A program made the position numbers and the translations under genes. A stretch of 64,000 nucleotides of DNA from Spirosoma fluviale. GTDB taxonomy: Bacteria; Bacteroidota; Bacteroidia; Cytophagales; Spirosomataceae. The stretch lies in contig CAMDJW010000005.1 in the NCBI GenBank assembly GCA_945901025.1, positions 62,001-126,000 of the forward strand. The letters run 5' to 3'. Under the pieces are notes generated by a model, which saw only the letters and a program-made list of their open reading frames with translations, was not told where the DNA came from and searched no databases. Each line of letters begins with the position of its first letter. Positions within the stretch are counted from its first letter, which is position 1. Below, piece by piece: positions 41,674 to 52,709 of the stretch.

Positions 41674-44600
41674 ATGAAAAAATATTCAAAATTTCACTTA
41701 GTTACTACTCTTGTTTTTTTAATAATTTCTATGGTCAGTTATGTTTCCTCAGCACAATCTGTTATTTCTGGAAAGGTGACAGATTCTGAAAATATGGAAT
41801 TGATTGGAGCAAGCGTTCAAATCAAGGGAACTACTCAAGGTGTAACTACAGACAGTAAGGGTTTATTCAAAATTTCTGCTTCTCCCAATAACACATTGGT
41901 CTTTAGCTACGTTGGACACCAAGCTAAATCCGTATTAATAGGTAAACAGACATTTCTAAATGTAGTACTTGAAAGTTCTGACAACAGTTTGAGCGAGGTT
42001 GTCGTAATGGGTTATGGAACTGTAAAGAAAAGTGACCTAACCGCATCCGTTTCCAGTATAAAAGGTGAGGTAATTAAGGCATTTCCTGTTACTTCAATTG
42101 AACAGGCTCTTCAGGGAAGAGCTGCAGGTGTACAAATTACACAATCTTCAGCAGCACCAGGTGGAGGACTATCAGTAAGAGTAAGAGGGTCTAATTCTAT
42201 TCTGAGTGGTTCCGAGCCCTTATATGTTATAGATGGATTACCAATTTATCCAGACAACTCTGCTGTGGGTACTGGTGGAAACCGACGAGCTGCAAATGCA
42301 TTATCGATGCTTAATCCAAATGACATAGAATCAATTGAAGTGTTGAAAGATGCATCAGGAACTTCTATTTATGGCTCGAGAGGTGCAAATGGTGTAGTGA
42401 TGATAACGACAAAAAGAGGAAAATCGGGAGCCACTAAGGTTTCATATGATGGGTCGTACTCTATACAATCAATGGCAAGAAAAATTGAAATGCTACGAGC
42501 TGATGATTATATGAAATACATCAATAAGCTAGAAATTTCTCAGGGAGGTAAAGAGCGATACAATTCTAGTCAAATTTCTGCCGCAGGTGCGGGTACAAAT
42601 TGGATAGATGAAATCACACGTAATGGAGTTCTTCAAAGCCATCAACTATCTTTTACTGGTGGGACAAAAAATACTAGATATTCGGTTAGTGGAAACTATT
42701 TAGGAAATGATGGTATAATAAAAAATACAGATTTCCAGCGTTTTGGAGCACGTGTCAACATAGATAACGACTTTTTAAAAGATAGGGCAACCCTTAGTAA
42801 TAGTTGGTCATTTACAAATGCCAATTCCAATAATGTCCCGACTGATAGAGGGGGTCCTGGTGGAATAATCATAACTGCATTAGGTTTAGACCCGACTATT
42901 CCTGTTTTTAATCAAATAGGACAATACAATTTTCCAAGTTATGATGGAAGATTTAACATTAGCCCATTGGCTGAGGCAATGGAGGGAATTGATCGTGATG
43001 TTACAAACAGACTTTTAGGGACAACAGCTATTACCTTTAAAATTATAGACGGACTTACTTTCAAAACAAGTTTTGGACTTGACCTTGTTAATGCAAATCG
43101 AACTTCATTTTTTAATAAAAATACTCGACTTGGAAGACAAAATGATAGGGAATTAAATAGATTCTCTAGAAATGTAAGTAATGTCATTTTTGAAAATGTA
43201 TTTAACTACAATAAAATTATAGCTAAAAATCATAATATCGGAGTGACTTTAGGTCACTCAAGGCAAATTGAAACTAATAGCTTCATGGGTGTTAACACTT
43301 GGGGACTTCCGTCGGAAGATGTAAATTCGCTCAATCTTCAAAATGGAGCAAAGCCTCAAGTACCATTTTCAGGTCGTGGAGAATGGGCTTTAGAATCGTT
43401 AATTGGAAGGGTAAATTATAGTGCTTTTGATAAATATTTATTAACATTGACCGTTAGAAGAGATGGATCTTCTAGGTTTGGGCCAAATAATAAGTGGGCT
43501 ACTTTCCCATCGGCAGCCTTTGGATGGAAAATAGCAAATGAAAATTTCTTTCAAAAGAGTTTCTTTTCAAAAATATTTACTGATTTAAAACTTCGTGCAA
43601 GTTATGGGATAACAGGTAATTCCAATATTCCTCCATATCAATCTGTATCAGGACTACGTACTTTTAATTATATTTTAGCTGATCAATTAGCCTCAGGCTA
43701 CGCAGCAAGCAATATTCCTAATGCAGATTTAAAATGGGAAGCTACTGCCATGACTGATATAGGACTAAATGCAACATTATTAGATGGTAGACTTGATATC
43801 TCTGCCGACTGGTACAGTACAAAAACCACTGACTTATTATTGTATGTTTCAATTGCACAAAGTACAGGTTTTAGCACTATATTATTAAATTCAGGTTCAT
43901 TGTCAAATAAGGGAATGGATTTTGAAGCTAATTACAAAGTTTTAACAAATAAGGATTTCAAACTTGATATTGGCGGAAACATTTCTTTCGTACGAAATAA
44001 GATTTTAGACTTAGGTACAAGCACTCCATATTTTGCTGGAAGCCCTAGTGGTCACTTAGGCATAGATGGTAGCTGGGTAATGGCAGGTAACCCAATAGGT
44101 GTTTGGAGGGGTTTTGAATATATTGGTATCTTTCGGACTGATGCCGAGGCTGCTTCTTATTCTGCAAAAGCAGGCTATCCAAAATATACAGATGTAAATA
44201 ATGATGGAAAATACACTACGGATGATTACAAAATTATGGGAGATCCAAATCCTAAATTTACATTTGGCTTTAATACAACAATGAAGTATAAAAACTTCGA
44301 TTTAGGTATTTTTGTAGTAGGTGTACAGGGAAATCAAATACGTAATCTGCAGCAATCTGAAATTGGGGATGGAGTTCAGAAAATAAACCAAATATCCAAT
44401 ATTCTTACTGATACGTATTCAGCAGATAATGCAAATGCAACTCGACCAATTATTGATGGTCGTAGAGATTTTATATCTTTCAGGAAATCATCTTTCTTTA
44501 TTGAAGATGGCTCATTTGTACGCCTTCAAAATGTTTCACTTGGATATAATTTACCGATAAAGACTAATTATTTCAGTAATGCTAGAATTACATTAAGTGG

Positions 44601-44745
44601 ACAAAATTTATTCTTACTTACAAAATATAAAGGCTTTGATCCTGAAGTAAATAATGGTGGCCAAAGTAACCTAAATAGAGGTGATGATTATGATGCATAT
44701 CCTCGGGCTAAGACTTTTACATTGGGCATAAACCTTGGTTTTTAA
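41674..44745 (+). CDS. SusC/RagA family TonB-linked outer membrane transporter (element cargo)
   Basis: This 1023-residue outer-membrane importer has a signal peptide ending near SSAQSVIS, a carboxypeptidase-like domain (ISGKVTDSENMELIGASVQI) and the SusC plug signature: VVVMGYGTVKKSDLTASVSS, EPLYVIDGLPIYPD and IEVLKDASGTSIYGSRGANGV. The barrel ends in RAKTFTLGINLGF. It is the first gene of the second sugar-utilisation locus and is followed by its SusD partner after 19 bp. It is clearly different in sequence from the SusC at 12585-15740. The substrate is unknown; the GH2 enzyme downstream implies a beta-linked glycan or glycoside. Confidence 0.95.
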   Translation: MKKYSKFHLVTTLVFLIISMVSYVSSAQSVISGKVTDSENMELIGASVQIKGTTQGVTTDSKGLFKISASPNNTLVFSYVGHQAKSVLIGKQTFLNVVLESSDNSLSEVVVMGYGTVKKSDLTASVSSIKGEVIKAFPVTSIEQALQGRAAGVQITQSSAAPGGGLSVRVRGSNSILSGSEPLYVIDGLPIYPDNSAVGTGGNRRAANALSMLNPNDIESIEVLKDASGTSIYGSRGANGVVMITTKRGKSGATKVSYDGSYSIQSMARKIEMLRADDYMKYINKLEISQGGKERYNSSQISAAGAGTNWIDEITRNGVLQSHQLSFTGGTKNTRYSVSGNYLGNDGIIKNTDFQRFGARVNIDNDFLKDRATLSNSWSFTNANSNNVPTDRGGPGGIIITALGLDPTIPVFNQIGQYNFPSYDGRFNISPLAEAMEGIDRDVTNRLLGTTAITFKIIDGLTFKTSFGLDLVNANRTSFFNKNTRLGRQNDRELNRFSRNVSNVIFENVFNYNKIIAKNHNIGVTLGHSRQIETNSFMGVNTWGLPSEDVNSLNLQNGAKPQVPFSGRGEWALESLIGRVNYSAFDKYLLTLTVRRDGSSRFGPNNKWATFPSAAFGWKIANENFFQKSFFSKIFTDLKLRASYGITGNSNIPPYQSVSGLRTFNYILADQLASGYAASNIPNADLKWEATAMTDIGLNATLLDGRLDISADWYSTKTTDLLLYVSIAQSTGFSTILLNSGSLSNKGMDFEANYKVLTNKDFKLDIGGNISFVRNKILDLGTSTPYFAGSPSGHLGIDGSWVMAGNPIGVWRGFEYIGIFRTDAEAASYSAKAGYPKYTDVNNDGKYTTDDYKIMGDPNPKFTFGFNTTMKYKNFDLGIFVVGVQGNQIRNLQQSEIGDGVQKINQISNILTDTYSADNANATRPIIDGRRDFISFRKSSFFIEDGSFVRLQNVSLGYNLPIKTNYFSNARITLSGQNLFLLTKYKGFDPEVNNGGQSNLNRGDDYDAYPRAKTFTLGINLGF

Positions 44746-44764
44746 TACTTTAAACAATAAAAAA

Positions 44765-46336
44765 ATGAAAAATTTTAAAATTAGATTAACTCTTCTATTT
44801 TTTACGCTAACAAGTATTTTTAGCTGTATGGACCTAAAAGAAAAACCAGATTTTATTAATCCGGATACTTTTTATAAATCAACAACAGAATTAGAGTTGG
44901 GCGTTAATGCAATTTATGACGACCTTAATTTTGGGAATGGTGATTGGTTTGATCACTTTTATAACCGTTATGTATTTGAGTGTTTGGTAGGATATCAAGT
45001 AGGCTGGGAGAAAGCTCCATTGCAGTATAACTTAGGTAATTTTAGTCCAGCAGATGACCATGTAACGGCATATTGGCAACAAAATTACCGTTCCATTGAC
45101 AGAGCAAATAGTATCATTGAAATTGCAACAAAAATGAACGATCCGGCTAATAAATCAAAAATAGATAGACTAAAAGCCGAAGCACATTTTTTAAGAGCTT
45201 TTTATTATTATGAGCTTTTGATTTATTATGATAATGTACCGGTAAAGATAACTTCAACTAAGAGCATTTCAGATTTACCATCTAACAGCGGTGGTAAACG
45301 AGCTGTTATTGAACAAATTTATTCAGATTGCAAATTGGCAGCAGCTAATTTACCCGAATCTTATCAAGGTGCTGATAAAGGTAGAGCAACGAAATGGGCT
45401 GCAAATACAATTTTAATGAAGGCCCAACTTTGGGATGAGAAATGGGTTGAAGCCAAAGCAACCGCTGAGAATATTATTAATTCAAGTAATTTGAGCTTGT
45501 TTAATGATTTTTCTCATAATTTTGACGTGGCCCATGAAAATCAAGGCGAAAGAATTTTTGAAGGGCAAGTTTCAGCCAAAGCTAATTCAAACGAATATCA
45601 ACACCATTCAGGACACTTTAATCCGGAAGATTATCCAAGTGAATTAGGAGGAGCTGGTTGGAGTTGGTTAAGCGGGACAAAAGATTTTAGAATGAGCTAT
45701 CAAAAAGATGATAAAAGAATAAATGGTACGTTTATTGAACAATATCCTACTATGCGTGTTGGCAAAAACACAAAAGGTGAGTTCCCTATCGTAAAATGGA
45801 GTGAGTTGGCAGATTATAATGTGTCTAGATTTGGTGGATTAGTTTCACCAACAACTAATGCAAATAATGCCGCAGAACTTGTTTTTGGCAAGGTTTGGAC
45901 TTCAAAATTGGTAGAGCTAGGCATATCTTGGACGAGTACAGAAAAGAATACTATTTATCATAGACTTGCAGAGGTCCTATTAGGACATTCAGAAGCATGT
46001 AATGAAAGTGGTCAAGGAGATCCTTATTTAAGTTTGAATAAAGTAAGAAGTAGAGCAGGACTTGTTGCAATATCTGGTCTAACTAAAGATAAACTTCGTG
46101 ATGCCATCGTTGATGAAGTAGTACATGAATTTGCTTTTGAGCAAAATATATATCCTGAGCTAAGAAGGAAAAGTAAATTTGGAGGAACACCCGACTATTT
46201 AGGTAGTTATATAAAGAGATATTCAGAAACTTACAAAATGGGAAGAGTACCAAAAGCAAAAGATTATGTTTTACCAATACCATTAATTGAAATTCAAGGT
46301 AATCCAAATGTTAAGCAAAACAGCGTTTGGCAATAG
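44765..46336 (+). CDS. SusD/RagB family nutrient-binding lipoprotein (element cargo)
   Basis: This 523-residue surface lipoprotein (LLFFTLTSIFSC, Cys near residue 21) is the partner of the SusC above. I use the ATG at 44765; an in-frame upstream start at 44735 lies inside susC and would spoil the signal. Family features include RLKAEAHFLRAFYYYELLIYYDNVPV, IYHRLAEVLLGHSEACNESG and the tail VLPIPLIEIQGNPNVKQNSVW. A perfect terminator stem follows 27 bp after the stop, so the genes after it are probably made at a lower level. Confidence 0.94.
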   Translation: MKNFKIRLTLLFFTLTSIFSCMDLKEKPDFINPDTFYKSTTELELGVNAIYDDLNFGNGDWFDHFYNRYVFECLVGYQVGWEKAPLQYNLGNFSPADDHVTAYWQQNYRSIDRANSIIEIATKMNDPANKSKIDRLKAEAHFLRAFYYYELLIYYDNVPVKITSTKSISDLPSNSGGKRAVIEQIYSDCKLAAANLPESYQGADKGRATKWAANTILMKAQLWDEKWVEAKATAENIINSSNLSLFNDFSHNFDVAHENQGERIFEGQVSAKANSNEYQHHSGHFNPEDYPSELGGAGWSWLSGTKDFRMSYQKDDKRINGTFIEQYPTMRVGKNTKGEFPIVKWSELADYNVSRFGGLVSPTTNANNAAELVFGKVWTSKLVELGISWTSTEKNTIYHRLAEVLLGHSEACNESGQGDPYLSLNKVRSRAGLVAISGLTKDKLRDAIVDEVVHEFAFEQNIYPELRRKSKFGGTPDYLGSYIKRYSETYKMGRVPKAKDYVLPIPLIEIQGNPNVKQNSVWQ

Positions 46337-46363
46337 TAAATTTTAATAGATAAATAGATAAAA

Positions 46364-46398
46364 ACAAGCTGCTTAATATTAAGCAGCTTGTTTTTTTT
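46364..46398 (+). terminator. Rho-independent terminator after susD
   Basis: ACAAGCTGCTTAA (46364-46376) and TTAAGCAGCTTGT (46379-46391) are exact 13-bp arms followed by a run of eight T. It lies between susD and the next cargo gene, only 5 bp before the ATG, and probably acts as an attenuator. Confidence 0.9.
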
Positions 46399-46403
46399 AA
46401 CTT

Positions 46404-49400
46404 ATGTCAAAAATGAAATTTCAATTTACTTGGTTAATACTTGTTTTATTTCTTGCCTCATGCGAGCAAAAAAAACATCTATTTATTAAAATTCCAGCAT
46501 CTGAATCAGGCCTAAATTTTATCAATCAAATAGTAGAAAATGAGAAGGAGAATTTTACCGAATTTTCATATGTCTACAATGGTGGAGGCGTAGCTGTGGG
46601 CGATATAAATAGCGATGGTTTACCTGACCTTTATTTTTCTGGAAATCAAACAGGCGATAAGTTATTCCTAAATAAAACTGAAAAAAATGGTCAAATAAAG
46701 TTTGAGGATATAACTCAATCTGCCCATATTAAACAAGGTGGCTGGAGTACTGGCGTAACGATGGCTGACGTGAATGCTGACGGAAAGCTGGATATATATG
46801 TATGCAAATCCGGAGTTCATGGGGTAAAATCCAGAGAAAACCAATTATACATTAATCAAGGGAATAATCAATTTTTAGAACAGGCTAAGTCATATAATCT
46901 TGCCGATACGAGCTTTTCAACCCAAGCCGCATTTTTTGATTTTGATCATGACAACGATCTTGATGTTTTTATCATAACCAGCGAAAACAACACAAGAAAT
47001 CCGATGAAATTAAAAGAAGTATCGGAATATGACCATATGGTTTCGGGGGATAAACTTTATGAAAATCTTGGAAATAATACCTTTAAAGACATTTCAAGGC
47101 AAGCTGGAATTTTTCATCAAGGAATGAGTTTAGGCTTGTCTATTGCAGATTTTAATAACGACGGGTGGGAAGATATTTTTGTAGGGAATGATTTTTTAGC
47201 CAATGATCTTTTGTATCTCAACAATAAAAATGGGACATTTTCTCAAACAGCCAATCAATCCATGGCCCATCACGGACAATTTACAATGGGTTCAGATGCT
47301 GCCGATATCAATAACGACGGACTATTAGATTTGTTAACCGTTGACATGATGCCATCCGATTATTCGGCGCTCAAAAAAATGGCCAATCCATCCAATAATT
47401 ATTATTTTGAAAAAAGTAAATCCTTAGGTTTCCATCCACAATTTATGAGAAATATGCTTTTTCTTAATCAAGGAAATTATGGAGTAAATAATTCCACTAC
47501 TAATATTCCTCGATTTTCAGAAATTGGTCAATTTGCAGATATTCACCATACGGATTGGAGCTGGTCACCGCTCATTGCCGATTTCGACAATGATGGCAAA
47601 AAAGATATATTTATCAGTAACGGCTACCTTAGAGATATTACCGATTTAGATTTTATAACGGGCAATATAGCTTTTGCGGAAAAAAATCAAGCACAAAATG
47701 TTAATAATTACATGAAGGAAAATGCTAAAAAAATGCCTTCTATATCGAAGAAAAATATTTTTTATAAAAATAATGGTGACAATACGTTTGAAAATGTGAG
47801 TAATTTTTGGCTTGAAAACGAACCCTCCTTATCTAATGGAGCTGCATACGCCGATTTAGATAATGACGGCGACCTTGATATAGTCGTGAACAATATTAAT
47901 CAGTTGGCTTATGTTTATCAAAATCAATCAACGAACAACTATTTGTCTGTAAAAATCAATGGTTTAGACCAAAATTCACTCGCAGTTGGCGCAAGAGTTG
48001 AACTTCATAGCAACCACACAACTCAAGTTTTATACCAGAATAGCACAAGAGGTTTTCAATCCTCAAGCACCAATATACTGCATTTTGGATTAGGGCAGGC
48101 TAGTAAAATAGACTCTGTCATTGTTAAATTAGGCAGCAAGAAAATTTCTGTAAAGAACCCTAAAATAAATCAACAGTTGACAATTAACCTTTCCGAGGCT
48201 CAGGAGGCAATAAAAATTCCATTTAAAAATGAATTTTTATTCTCCGAACATTTCTTCAAAAACAATTTCAAACACGACGATATTCCATTTACAGATTTTT
48301 ATATTGAACCCTTATTGCCGCACAAATTTTCTCAAGAGGGACCAAAACTGACAAAAGGAGACGTCAACGGAGATGGTTTAGATGACTTTTTTGTGGGAGG
48401 GGCCTACAAGCAAAGTGGCGTATTTTTTATTCAAAAATCCAATGGAGAATTTGAGAAAAAACCACTTCTCAATTCTGTAAAAACCAAAGACGAAGAAGAT
48501 ACAGATGTACAATTATTTGATTTTGATAACGATAAAGATCTTGACCTATACATTGTCAGTGGTTCGAATGAATATTTTGACGGATCAGAGTTTTATCAAG
48601 ATAGACTATATACAAACGATGGCAAGGGTAATTTTAAATTATCCTTACTCCTTCCTGAAATCAGAAATTCTGGCTCGGTAGTGGCAATGACCGACTTTGA
48701 TAAAGATGGAGATCAAGATATATTTAGAGGTGGTAGGGCTATTGCTACCCAATACCCTAAACCTGGCATTAGCAGATTGCTTACAGGCACAAATGGTCGC
48801 TTCGTTGATAACACGGCTACTATTTGCCCTGAATTACGAGAAATTGGAATGGTTACAGATGCTACTTGGGTTGATTTAGATAATGATACCTGGGAAGACC
48901 TCGTAATTGTAGGGGAATTAATGGAAATTTCAATCTTTAAAAACGTAAGAGGGAAACTCCAAAAAAGTGATTTTGGAAAAAAAACCTCGGGTTTTTGGCG
49001 ATGCGTTAAAGCCCATGATATAGACAAAGACGGAGATTTAGATTTAATTTTAGGAAATTTAGGAACCAATATCTCAGTCAAAGTTTCACAAGAAAAGCCT
49101 TTTATGGTTTATGGAGGAGATTTTGATACTAATTCCATTTGGGATGCCATATCAACTAATTATTGGGGCGAAGTAGAATATCCGGTTCATGCTTTTGATG
49201 ATTTACGCCGACAACTCCCTTCACTTCGAAAAAAATTCCAAACATTCTCCGCTTTTTCAAATGCCAAAATCTCGGATATTTTAACAGAAAGTGACATTAA
49301 AAATTCGATGATTAGGAAAGCAGCAAATGCTCAAAGTTTGGTTTTAATCAATCAAGGCAATTTCAAATTTACCTGGGTAGCTCTTCCACAAGAAGCTCAG

Positions 49401-49700
49401 TTAGCTCCTGTCAATGATATTTTGGTCATAGACATCAATGCAGACGGCCTGGATGACCTTATAACAGTGGGAAATGATTACGGAATTGAATCTTTTATAG
49501 GTCAATACGACGCATCCTATGGTAGCGTGCTTTTGAATATTGGGAAAGGACATTTCAAAAATATCCCATCCAATAAATCTGGATTATGGATACTAGGGGA
49601 TGCAAAATCAATCATTCCTATAAATAGTAAGGGTAAAAACAAAAAGTTAATCATAGCAAGGAATAATCAAAAATTACAATTTTATTCGATAGTAAGATAA
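46404..49700 (+). CDS. FG-GAP/VCBS repeat lipoprotein with ASPIC/UnbV domain
   Basis: This 1098-residue surface lipoprotein (WLILVLFLASC, Cys near residue 20) has about ten FG-GAP/VCBS-type repeats with calcium-binding signatures, for example DINSDGLPDLYFSGN, DVNADGKLDIYVCKS and DLDNDGDLDIVVNN. An ASPIC/UnbV domain lies in the middle (GARVELHSNHTTQVLYQN, ILHFGLGQASKIDSVIV, about residues 525-600), after which repeats resume. Such proteins commonly follow SusC/SusD genes in Bacteroidota and are thought to bind glycans or partners at the surface. An ATG at 46413 is an alternative start. The precise role is unknown. Confidence 0.88.
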   Translation: MSKMKFQFTWLILVLFLASCEQKKHLFIKIPASESGLNFINQIVENEKENFTEFSYVYNGGGVAVGDINSDGLPDLYFSGNQTGDKLFLNKTEKNGQIKFEDITQSAHIKQGGWSTGVTMADVNADGKLDIYVCKSGVHGVKSRENQLYINQGNNQFLEQAKSYNLADTSFSTQAAFFDFDHDNDLDVFIITSENNTRNPMKLKEVSEYDHMVSGDKLYENLGNNTFKDISRQAGIFHQGMSLGLSIADFNNDGWEDIFVGNDFLANDLLYLNNKNGTFSQTANQSMAHHGQFTMGSDAADINNDGLLDLLTVDMMPSDYSALKKMANPSNNYYFEKSKSLGFHPQFMRNMLFLNQGNYGVNNSTTNIPRFSEIGQFADIHHTDWSWSPLIADFDNDGKKDIFISNGYLRDITDLDFITGNIAFAEKNQAQNVNNYMKENAKKMPSISKKNIFYKNNGDNTFENVSNFWLENEPSLSNGAAYADLDNDGDLDIVVNNINQLAYVYQNQSTNNYLSVKINGLDQNSLAVGARVELHSNHTTQVLYQNSTRGFQSSSTNILHFGLGQASKIDSVIVKLGSKKISVKNPKINQQLTINLSEAQEAIKIPFKNEFLFSEHFFKNNFKHDDIPFTDFYIEPLLPHKFSQEGPKLTKGDVNGDGLDDFFVGGAYKQSGVFFIQKSNGEFEKKPLLNSVKTKDEEDTDVQLFDFDNDKDLDLYIVSGSNEYFDGSEFYQDRLYTNDGKGNFKLSLLLPEIRNSGSVVAMTDFDKDGDQDIFRGGRAIATQYPKPGISRLLTGTNGRFVDNTATICPELREIGMVTDATWVDLDNDTWEDLVIVGELMEISIFKNVRGKLQKSDFGKKTSGFWRCVKAHDIDKDGDLDLILGNLGTNISVKVSQEKPFMVYGGDFDTNSIWDAISTNYWGEVEYPVHAFDDLRRQLPSLRKKFQTFSAFSNAKISDILTESDIKNSMIRKAANAQSLVLINQGNFKFTWVALPQEAQLAPVNDILVIDINADGLDDLITVGNDYGIESFIGQYDASYGSVLLNIGKGHFKNIPSNKSGLWILGDAKSIIPINSKGKNKKLIIARNNQKLQFYSIVR

Positions 49701-49778
49701 TCTATCAATATCGTGTTTTCAACCATTTATTGGATAAAAAATATTAATTAATTTGGTTAAAAATTAACCTGAAATACA

Positions 49779-52580
49779 ATGAAAACTTTCAAATCTTTTG
49801 TGTTTGTCTATTTCGCATTTATTATGTTTTCATATGGACAGGAAAAATTATCTTTAGCTGGCACTTGGCAGGTGAAGCTCGACCCTTACAAACAGGGAAT
49901 TGCAGGTGAATGGTGGAAAAACGAATTTTCTGAAACATTGAAATTACCAGGATCGCTCACCGAAAATAAAATTGGTTATAAAGTTGATATTAACACACCA
50001 TGGACAGGCAATGTTATCGATAGTACCTATTTCTATTCTGATAAATATCAAAATTACCGAACTGATAATATTAAAGTGCCCTTTTGGCTTTTATCGGAAG
50101 TTTATTATCGGGGTGTTGCCTGGTACACCCGTACCATTGAAGTACCTCAGAATTGGAAGGGGAAAAATGTAATATTAAATTTGGAACGATGTCATTGGGA
50201 GAGCAGCGTATATATCAACGAGAAATATTGTGGCACTCAAAACAGCCTTGTTTCTAAGCATGATTATGACATCAGTCCATATCTAAAAGTTGGGATTAAT
50301 AGAATTACGATCCGGGTAAACAACGACTATATCATACCAATTGGTCCTAATTCTACAAGTATTACCGACCATACTCAAACCAATTGGAATGGAATAATTG
50401 GCGACATTTCGTTAAATGCGTACGAAAAAATTAAACTCAAAACGGTAAAAATATTTACCGATATTAAAAAATCTGAGATAACTATAAAATATATTTTAAA
50501 CAATCCAATAAGAGAAAAAAGAATTGGAAAAATTAGTTTTTATATTAACGGTTTTGAAGAGGTTATAAAAAATTTCGAAATTCAGAATGAAAATTTGGAG
50601 TCCGAACTTGTATACAAACTTCCAAATGCAAAGTTATGGGATGAATTCACCCCCAATCTCTATACTTTACAAATAAAGCTTTTTGACGTAAATGGATATA
50701 ATGTGCATAATGTATCGGAGGTATTTGGCTTGAGAAAAGTATCCATAAACGAGGGTAGGGTGGCCATAAATGACAGACCTGTTTTTTTGAGAGGCGATGT
50801 AGATTGCGCTGGTTTTCCTCTAACAGGATATCCGTCTACCGATGAGGCTGAATGGGAACGTATTTTCAAAACCATCAAATCTTATGGTTTGAATCATCTC
50901 AGATTCCACTCTTGGTGTCCTCCAAAAATTGCATTTTCAGTAGCAGATAGACTTGGGCTATATTTATACCCTGAAAGCCCAGTATGGGCCAATCAAGGAA
51001 GCGCAGTAGGTACTGGAGGCGTCGTGGATAGTTTTATTTATGCTGAAAGCGAAAGGATCATTGAAGAATATGGTAATCATCCCTCATTCATAATGATGTC
51101 TTCTGGAAACGAACCTGCGGGTGCCAACCAGAATACTTTTTTATCAGATTGGGTAGAACATTTTAAGGCCAAAGATAACCGACGTTTATATACCTCTGCG
51201 GCTGGCTGGCCCATGATTGCTGCCAATGATTTACATATTACGCCAACCGATGTTCGAATTCAAGGATGGGGACAGGAATTAAAAAGCATTATTAATTCAA
51301 AACAACCCTCATTTGATTATAATTGGCAAACGACATTAGATAAAATTGATAAACCCATAGTAAGCCACGAAATTGGTGAGTGGTGTGCATTCCCGAATCT
51401 AAACGAAATTAAAAAATACAAGGGTGTAATGAAGGCAAAAAATTTCGAAATTTTCAAAGAAACCTTAGAAAATAGTGGAATGGGGAGCCAAGCAGAGGAA
51501 TTTTTGTATGCCTCAGGAAGATTACAGACACTTTGCTACAAAGCCGATATTGAAGCAGCGCTCCGTACCCCAAAGTTTGGAGGTTTTCAGTTGTTGGGCT
51601 TACATGATTTTTCAGGCCAAGGAACTGCTCTTGTTGGCGCTTTAGACGCTTTTTGGGAGTCGAAAGGTTATACTAGCCCCGAAGAATATCGAACTTTTTG
51701 TAATTCTACAGTTCTTTTGGCAAAGTTTCAGAAACTTACATTTACCAATAAAGAATTAATAGATGTACCGCTCGATATTACCCATTTTGGGAATGCTCCG
51801 CTTAAAAATCAATTCATAGAATGGCAGGTTGTTGATGCCAATAATAAAATCTATGGTCAAGGAAATTTTGTTATCAAAGAAATCAAAATTGGAGATTCTC
51901 AGTATGTAGGAAACATTAAATTTTTACCCAATAACATAAAATCAGCCAAGCAATTAAAATTAAAAACAAGTGTGAAAGGCTCAGAGATAAATAACAGTTG
52001 GGATATTTGGGTGTATCCAAGTGAACTAAAAATTTCAACTGGTGGAGTTATGCTGGTAGACGAATTGACAGATGAAGTGATTTTGAAAATAAAAAATGGA
52101 CAAAATGTTTTGTATCTAGCCAACGGAGATGTAAAAGATACAAGTGTAAAAATCGGATTTTCAAGTATTTTTTGGAACACAGCTTGGACCGGTAATCAAG
52201 GTCCCAACACCATGGGACTAGCCTTAAATCCTGAACATGCTATATTTAAACATTTTCCCACTGAGCGTTTTAGCAATTATCAATGGTTTGATTTAATATC
52301 TAAAAGTCAAGCCATGATACTTAATGACTTTGACAAAAATTATAAGCCTCTCATTCAGCCTATAGACACTTGGTTTGAAAACAGGAAATTGGCTATAGGC
52401 TTTGAAACCAACATCGGTAAGGGGAAATTATTGGTTACCAGCATAGATTTAACAAGTGACATGCATAACCGAATAGTTTCAAACCAATTTAAATATAGTT
52501 TATTATCCTACATGAATAGCAAGGCTTTTGCTCCCGAGCATACTGTAGATATTCAAAAAATAAAAGCACTATTTAAATAA
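49779..52580 (+). CDS. Glycoside hydrolase family 2 enzyme, exported
   Basis: This 933-residue exported glycosidase has a signal peptide ending near FSYGQEK. The order is the GH2 sugar-binding domain (SLAGTWQVKLDP; NVILNLERCHWESSVYINEKYCG; ITDHTQTNWNGIIGDI), the immunoglobulin-like domain and the TIM barrel beginning at RPVFLRGDVDCAGFPLTGYP. The acid/base glutamate is in MMSSGNEPAG (about residue 447), and SHEIGEWCAFPN (about residue 530) holds the probable nucleophile. A long C-terminal extension of about 350 residues follows. The linkage (galactoside, glucuronide, mannoside) cannot be decided. It lies in the same direction as the SusC/SusD pair and the DUF5107 gene. Confidence 0.92.
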   Translation: MKTFKSFVFVYFAFIMFSYGQEKLSLAGTWQVKLDPYKQGIAGEWWKNEFSETLKLPGSLTENKIGYKVDINTPWTGNVIDSTYFYSDKYQNYRTDNIKVPFWLLSEVYYRGVAWYTRTIEVPQNWKGKNVILNLERCHWESSVYINEKYCGTQNSLVSKHDYDISPYLKVGINRITIRVNNDYIIPIGPNSTSITDHTQTNWNGIIGDISLNAYEKIKLKTVKIFTDIKKSEITIKYILNNPIREKRIGKISFYINGFEEVIKNFEIQNENLESELVYKLPNAKLWDEFTPNLYTLQIKLFDVNGYNVHNVSEVFGLRKVSINEGRVAINDRPVFLRGDVDCAGFPLTGYPSTDEAEWERIFKTIKSYGLNHLRFHSWCPPKIAFSVADRLGLYLYPESPVWANQGSAVGTGGVVDSFIYAESERIIEEYGNHPSFIMMSSGNEPAGANQNTFLSDWVEHFKAKDNRRLYTSAAGWPMIAANDLHITPTDVRIQGWGQELKSIINSKQPSFDYNWQTTLDKIDKPIVSHEIGEWCAFPNLNEIKKYKGVMKAKNFEIFKETLENSGMGSQAEEFLYASGRLQTLCYKADIEAALRTPKFGGFQLLGLHDFSGQGTALVGALDAFWESKGYTSPEEYRTFCNSTVLLAKFQKLTFTNKELIDVPLDITHFGNAPLKNQFIEWQVVDANNKIYGQGNFVIKEIKIGDSQYVGNIKFLPNNIKSAKQLKLKTSVKGSEINNSWDIWVYPSELKISTGGVMLVDELTDEVILKIKNGQNVLYLANGDVKDTSVKIGFSSIFWNTAWTGNQGPNTMGLALNPEHAIFKHFPTERFSNYQWFDLISKSQAMILNDFDKNYKPLIQPIDTWFENRKLAIGFETNIGKGKLLVTSIDLTSDMHNRIVSNQFKYSLLSYMNSKAFAPEHTVDIQKIKALFK

Positions 52581-52709
52581 TTGACATAATAAATTAGCGA
52601 TTTTCAGTCCAAAATGCCTTATCAAATATTCTATAAATAGAATACATAGTGACTGAAAAACGAACATTTATTTCTCAATTTAAAAAATTGAAGTCTTGAA
52701 AATATTGCT

